Assembly (NCBI GenBank): GCA_945952345.1
Contig: CAMFIS010000019.1
Coordinates: 1-32,140 of the forward strand
Direction: 5' to 3'
Source of the DNA: an uncultured Fimbriimonas sp.
GTDB taxonomy: Bacteria > Armatimonadota > Fimbriimonadia > Fimbriimonadales > Fimbriimonadaceae
DNA: 32,140 nucleotides
A program made the position numbers and the translations under genes. This document shows positions 29,212-32,140 of this stretch, piece by piece (positions within the stretch are counted from its first letter, which is position 1; every line of letters begins with the position of its first letter). The notes below the pieces were generated by a model, which was not told the origin of the DNA, did no database searches, and saw only the letters and a program-made list of their open reading frames with translations.

Positions 29212-30506
29212 TAGAGGTCACCCGGCACGGTTTCTTTTCCAAACATTTCATCCCACGAATCTCGGCGCACTACAAGATCATACGCCCCACTGGCTCGAAC
29301 CAACGCAGTAGCCGGCCTCGGATAGCGGTTGTAGTTGTTCGCCATCGTGGAATTGTACGCTCCCGTCGTCAGGACCTGGAGAAGATCGCCTTCTTTAAGG
29401 TCGACAGGTAGCGGCACATCGACGAACAAACTGTCGGTTTCGCAGTGCTTTCCGCTCACCGTCACGGTTTGCATCTCGGCCGTCCCTGCGCCAACTTTTT
29501 CAACGGTGTACTTGGCTTCGTACATCGCGGGTCTCGGGTTGTCGCTGAGGCCGCCATCGACGGCGACATAGGTTCGAGACTTCCCTTCCGCGATCGGCAC
29601 GGTCTTAATAACGCCAACGGTGTACAGCGTCACACCTGCCTCGCCCACAATGCTTCGCCCCGGCTCCATGCCAATAATTGGCTCCATTTGAGCCTGATCG
29701 AGGATGGGTTTCATGCTGGCGACGATGCTGCGGCAGTATTCCTCGATAGAAACCGGCTGGTCCGAATCGGTGTACTTAGTTCCCAACCCGCCGCCGACGA
29801 TGATTCTCTCTGCGATCAGGTTGTGTTTAGTTTTCATATTGGCGGCGAATTCGGCCAGAAATTCGCCGCCAGCTCGCTGAGCTTCTTCATCCAGAAGTTG
29901 CGAGCCAACGTGACAATGGATGCCATCGACAGGAATCCCTAGTTCGTGACATCGGAGCCATGCCTTCTCGGCCGAGCCATCGACAATGTTGAATCCAAAT
30001 TTGGTGTCCGATTGCCCAGTCGAGATTCGTGCATGGGTCTTGGGATCGTCTCCGGGTGCAAGTCTCAGCAAGTACTTCGTGGAGAAGACTCGACCCTTGA
30101 TAAGTTCGGCGATGGCTTCGATCTCGGTGAAGTGGTCGATTACGATGTGGCTGACGCCGTCTTCGAGGGCGAAGGCAATCTCGTGGCGCTTCTTGTTGTT
30201 GCCATGCATGTGGCAGTGGCTGGCAGGGATCCCAGCGCGAACGGCCGCTCGCAATTCACCTTCGCTGGCGACGTCGATAGTTGCACCTTCGGAGTGAACG
30301 ATGGCGAGAACCGCCAGTGTGGAATTTGCCTTGCTGGCAAAGCTCAGCTCGGTCCTGGGATAACTCGCGTGTAGTGCTTTTTGGTACTTTTGGACGCGAT
30401 CACGAATCGTCATCTCGTCTAAGACATATAGCGGTGTTTCGAAGTTCGAAGCCAATTCCCGAGCAAGGTCGGCAGGCAGGCGGAAGCGGGAATCGGCAAG
30501 GTCCAA
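29211..30506 (-). CDS. lysA: Diaminopimelate decarboxylase
   Basis: The protein (431 residues) has the fold-type III PLP decarboxylase layout. The PLP lysine is K59 in SFASKANS. Further family blocks are the ATIDVASEGEL region, HVGSQL, GGGLGTKYT, EPGRSIV and the CETDSLF motif, whose cysteine and glutamate help form the dimer active site. It converts meso-diaminopimelate to lysine, the last step of lysine synthesis. The start is TTG at 30506; a stop codon lies just upstream in frame and AAAGG is 14 bases away, so initiation may be weak. It is divergent from the small membrane protein gene with about 46 bases between them, and a TATATT hexamer near 30540 could be its -10 element. Confidence 0.95.
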   Translation of the reverse strand: MDLADSRFRLPADLARELASNFETPLYVLDEMTIRDRVQKYQKALHASYPRTELSFASKANSTLAVLAIVHSEGATIDVASEGELRAAVRAGIPASHCHMHGNNKKRHEIAFALEDGVSHIVIDHFTEIEAIAELIKGRVFSTKYLLRLAPGDDPKTHARISTGQSDTKFGFNIVDGSAEKAWLRCHELGIPVDGIHCHVGSQLLDEEAQRAGGEFLAEFAANMKTKHNLIAERIIVGGGLGTKYTDSDQPVSIEEYCRSIVASMKPILDQAQMEPIIGMEPGRSIVGEAGVTLYTVGVIKTVPIAEGKSRTYVAVDGGLSDNPRPAMYEAKYTVEKVGAGTAEMQTVTVSGKHCETDSLFVDVPLPVDLKEGDLLQVLTTGAYNSTMANNYNRYPRPATALVRASGAYDLVVRRDSWDEMFGKETVPGDL

Positions 30507-30552
30507 TGCAATGAAAGATTACCTTTTGGCATAGAATATAGTGGAGAGCAGA

Positions 30553-31062
30553 GTGCCGAAGACCGAACCTTCTCGAGATGATTTGATGCGGGAGATTGCC
30601 GACTTGGTGGCCAAGGTGAATCCGATGCCGTCTCGGCGAGACCAATGGATCTCCGCAGTTCTATCGGCTGTCATTCGTGCGGCGACGATGGTTTACACGC
30701 TTTACCTGGCCGAAATCTTCCTCGAATCCAATCTTCACGACCAAAAGCCAGACGAGAAAGTCGATGCGGGGACATACGTCATCATGGCGTTGTTCGCGTG
30801 CACGATGCTGTTCTTTGCCTTTCGCAAGGTTTATAAAGACCGGCTGGTGAACTATAAGACCCAATTGATCTCCCTCCTATCTCGGGGCCTGAAGATTGCC
30901 GTAACGTTCCTCTTTTGGACCGTATTGTTCCGCGCTTTCCCCGATTGGTCCAAAGCAGAGATCCTGGTCATCTTCGCTTCCTACTGGATCATATGGTCGG
31001 GAATCGACTACCGATTGGCGCCGCCACGAGCCCTTGCTCCGCCACGAACGCCAAGTTCGTAA
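30553..31062 (+). CDS. Small multi-span membrane protein of unknown function
   Basis: The GTG at 30553 is preferred because GGAG ends six bases before it; an earlier GTG at 30541 overlaps that ribosome site. The protein has 169 residues. A charged N-terminus (PSRDDLMREIADLVAKV) is followed by a hydrophobic stretch (about 38-55, ISAVLSAVIRAATMVYTLYL). A second helix lies within YVIMALFACTMLFFAF and two more in GLKIAVTFLFWTVLF and ILVIFASYWIIW. The tail repeats APPR. I know no family for it. The dxr start lies 19 bases after its stop, so it is likely co-transcribed with dxr. Confidence 0.7.
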   Translation: MPKTEPSRDDLMREIADLVAKVNPMPSRRDQWISAVLSAVIRAATMVYTLYLAEIFLESNLHDQKPDEKVDAGTYVIMALFACTMLFFAFRKVYKDRLVNYKTQLISLLSRGLKIAVTFLFWTVLFRAFPDWSKAEILVIFASYWIIWSGIDYRLAPPRALAPPRTPSS

Positions 31063-31064
31063 AG

Positions 31065-31081
31065 TGCCACAATAGGTGGCA
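31065..31081 (+). promoter_or_regulatory. Hairpin covering the dxr ribosome-binding region
   Basis: TGCCAC (31065-31070) and GTGGCA (31076-31081) form a 6-bp GC-rich stem with an AATAG loop. The 3' arm ends at the base before the dxr ATG. The only Shine-Dalgarno-like word, AGGTGG, lies in the loop end and 3' arm, so the fold would hide it. The hairpin begins three bases after the stop of the upstream gene. Confidence 0.45.
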
Positions 31082-32140
31082 ATGAAGCGAATTGTCGTTT
31101 TGGGTTCGACCGGCAGTATTGGCACTCAGACCCTCGACATCGTTTCTCAGTTTCGGGATCAGTTTGAAATCGTCGGATTGGCGGCGGCCCGGAATACTTC
31201 CCTTTTGGCCGAGCAGGCCACTCGCTTTGGCGTCGAGCGCACGGTGTTGTTCGAGCGTGATGGCATGGATGCGCTGGTCGATCTGGCCACGCTTCCGGAG
31301 GCGGACATTGTGGTGGTTTCCGTTGCGGGTGTGATTGGCCTGCTGCCCACATTTGAAGCTATTCGAGCAGGAAAGCAAATTGCGCTGGCTAGTAAGGAAG
31401 TCTTAGTCGCCGCCGGTGAAATCGTGATGCCACTGCTGGCAGAGCACAAGGTTTCTATGACGCCGATCGACAGCGAGCATAGCGCGGTGTTCCAGTGCGT
31501 TCAGGGCTACCGAGCCGACCAGATTCAAGAGATTATTCTCACTGCAAGCGGTGGACCCTTCCGTGGGCGCAAACGCTCGGACTTGGAGTCGATCACCGTC
31601 GAGCAGGCGCTGAATCACCCCACTTGGAATATGGGTGGAAAGATCACGATCGACTCGGCAACCCTGATGAACAAGGGCCTGGAGATGATCGAGGCACGGT
31701 GGCTCTTCGGAGTCTCGATGGACCAAGTCCAGGTCGTTGTCCATCCCCAGAGCGTGGTTCATTCGATGGTGAAGTTCACGGATGGATCGGTGCTGGGGCA
31801 AATGGGTTGGCCCAACATGCGCCTACCCATCATTTACGCGCTCACCTATCCCGAGCGGCCCACGAACGATCTTAAGAATTGGCAACCCTGGGATACGCCG
31901 AATTTAACCTTCGAAAAGCCGGATGAAGAAACCTTCCCGGCTCTCGGCTTGGCTCGAGAAGCAGCGGCCAAGGGCGGTACGATGCCAGCCTGTATGAATG
32001 CCGCGAACGAAGAGGCGGTCGCGGCGTTTCTGGGAGGAAAGTGCAGCTTTTTGGGCATCTCAGCCGTAGTTGAAAAGGCAATGTCGGAACATTCGACGTC
32101 TTCTCCGACGTTACAATCCATACTGGACGCGGATCGAGAG
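31082..32140 (+). CDS. dxr: 1-deoxy-D-xylulose 5-phosphate reductoisomerase (partial, runs off right edge)
   Basis: 353 codons are present and the frame is still open at the window end, compared with about 390-400 for the full enzyme. The NADPH site GSTGSIG (residues 8-14) opens the protein. The catalytic domain shows SKEVLVAAGE, the metal and substrate motif IDSEHSAVFQC, ASGGPFRG, NHPTWNMGGKITIDSATLMNKGLE and HPQSVVHSMV. It converts deoxyxylulose phosphate to methylerythritol phosphate, the committed step of the MEP isoprenoid pathway. The ATG follows a small hairpin that could cover its ribosome site. It lies 19 bases after the small membrane-protein gene on the same strand. In many bacteria a site-2 protease gene follows dxr, but that region is outside the window. 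Confidence 0.97.
   Translation, partial: MKRIVVLGSTGSIGTQTLDIVSQFRDQFEIVGLAAARNTSLLAEQATRFGVERTVLFERDGMDALVDLATLPEADIVVVSVAGVIGLLPTFEAIRAGKQIALASKEVLVAAGEIVMPLLAEHKVSMTPIDSEHSAVFQCVQGYRADQIQEIILTASGGPFRGRKRSDLESITVEQALNHPTWNMGGKITIDSATLMNKGLEMIEARWLFGVSMDQVQVVVHPQSVVHSMVKFTDGSVLGQMGWPNMRLPIIYALTYPERPTNDLKNWQPWDTPNLTFEKPDEETFPALGLAREAAAKGGTMPACMNAANEEAVAAFLGGKCSFLGISAVVEKAMSEHSTSSPTLQSILDADRE

Noticed and set aside
1-32140. Mobile element, prophage or defence island
   Set aside because: No transposase, integrase, phage structural, nuclease-methylase or toxin-antitoxin genes are recognisable, and gene content is mostly housekeeping and envelope functions.

Overview
The window reads as an ordinary chromosomal segment of a diderm bacterium, most likely from the Armatimonadota (Fimbriimonas-like). 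The evidence is a prepilin-headed protein of the FTLIELL...[12 protein letters not shown] type ending in an ADGH motif, which is abundant in that phylum; a complete ExbB-ExbD-TonB-receptor set, so there is an outer membrane; frequent GTG and TTG starts; and moderately high GC. This is an inference from protein style, not from a marker gene. I see no rRNA, tRNA, CRISPR array, integrase, transposase or phage gene.

Layout. 1-3000: a membrane-anchored family 2 glycosyltransferase, a zinc-type CDF transporter, a small zinc-ribbon protein and a secreted PAP2 phosphatase. 2905-3381: a gene-free stretch with clustered inverted repeats. 3382-6706: a Rieske oxygenase, a secreted Gly-rich LTxxQ-like protein with its own terminator, a two-part protein with a Cys cluster, and a DUF1287 protein. 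6885-11184 (minus): the operon exbB-exbD-tonB-TonB-dependent receptor, whose upstream region holds two perfect inverted repeats and faces a divergent secreted DUF1259 protein. 12366-13960: a two-gene unit of unknown function behind a near-consensus promoter. 14066-15544: an UshA-like nucleotidase. 15592-16235: a VOC protein followed by a remnant of a second VOC gene and several hairpins.

16236-20774 (minus) holds pyrimidine/arginine genes. carA is followed by an overlapping unknown small gene. A prepilin-like gene with a small membrane partner comes next and ends in a strong terminator. After that is a carB that encodes only the N-terminal half of the carbamoyl-phosphate synthase large subunit; the second ATP-grasp half is not in the window. 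20909-25011 (minus): an 876-residue secreted repeat protein coupled by ATGA to a GH65-like lipoprotein. 25096-27535: two tandem paralogues of unknown function. 27536-30506 (minus): lysA, a site-2 protease and trpS, tightly packed. 30553-32140: a small membrane protein and dxr, which runs off the right edge and indicates the MEP isoprenoid pathway.

The observations most worth following are the split carB, the repeat protein/GH65-like pair, the palindromes at the TonB operon, the unknown pair at 12366-13960, and the VOC remnant, whose four differences from its neighbour are all synonymous.
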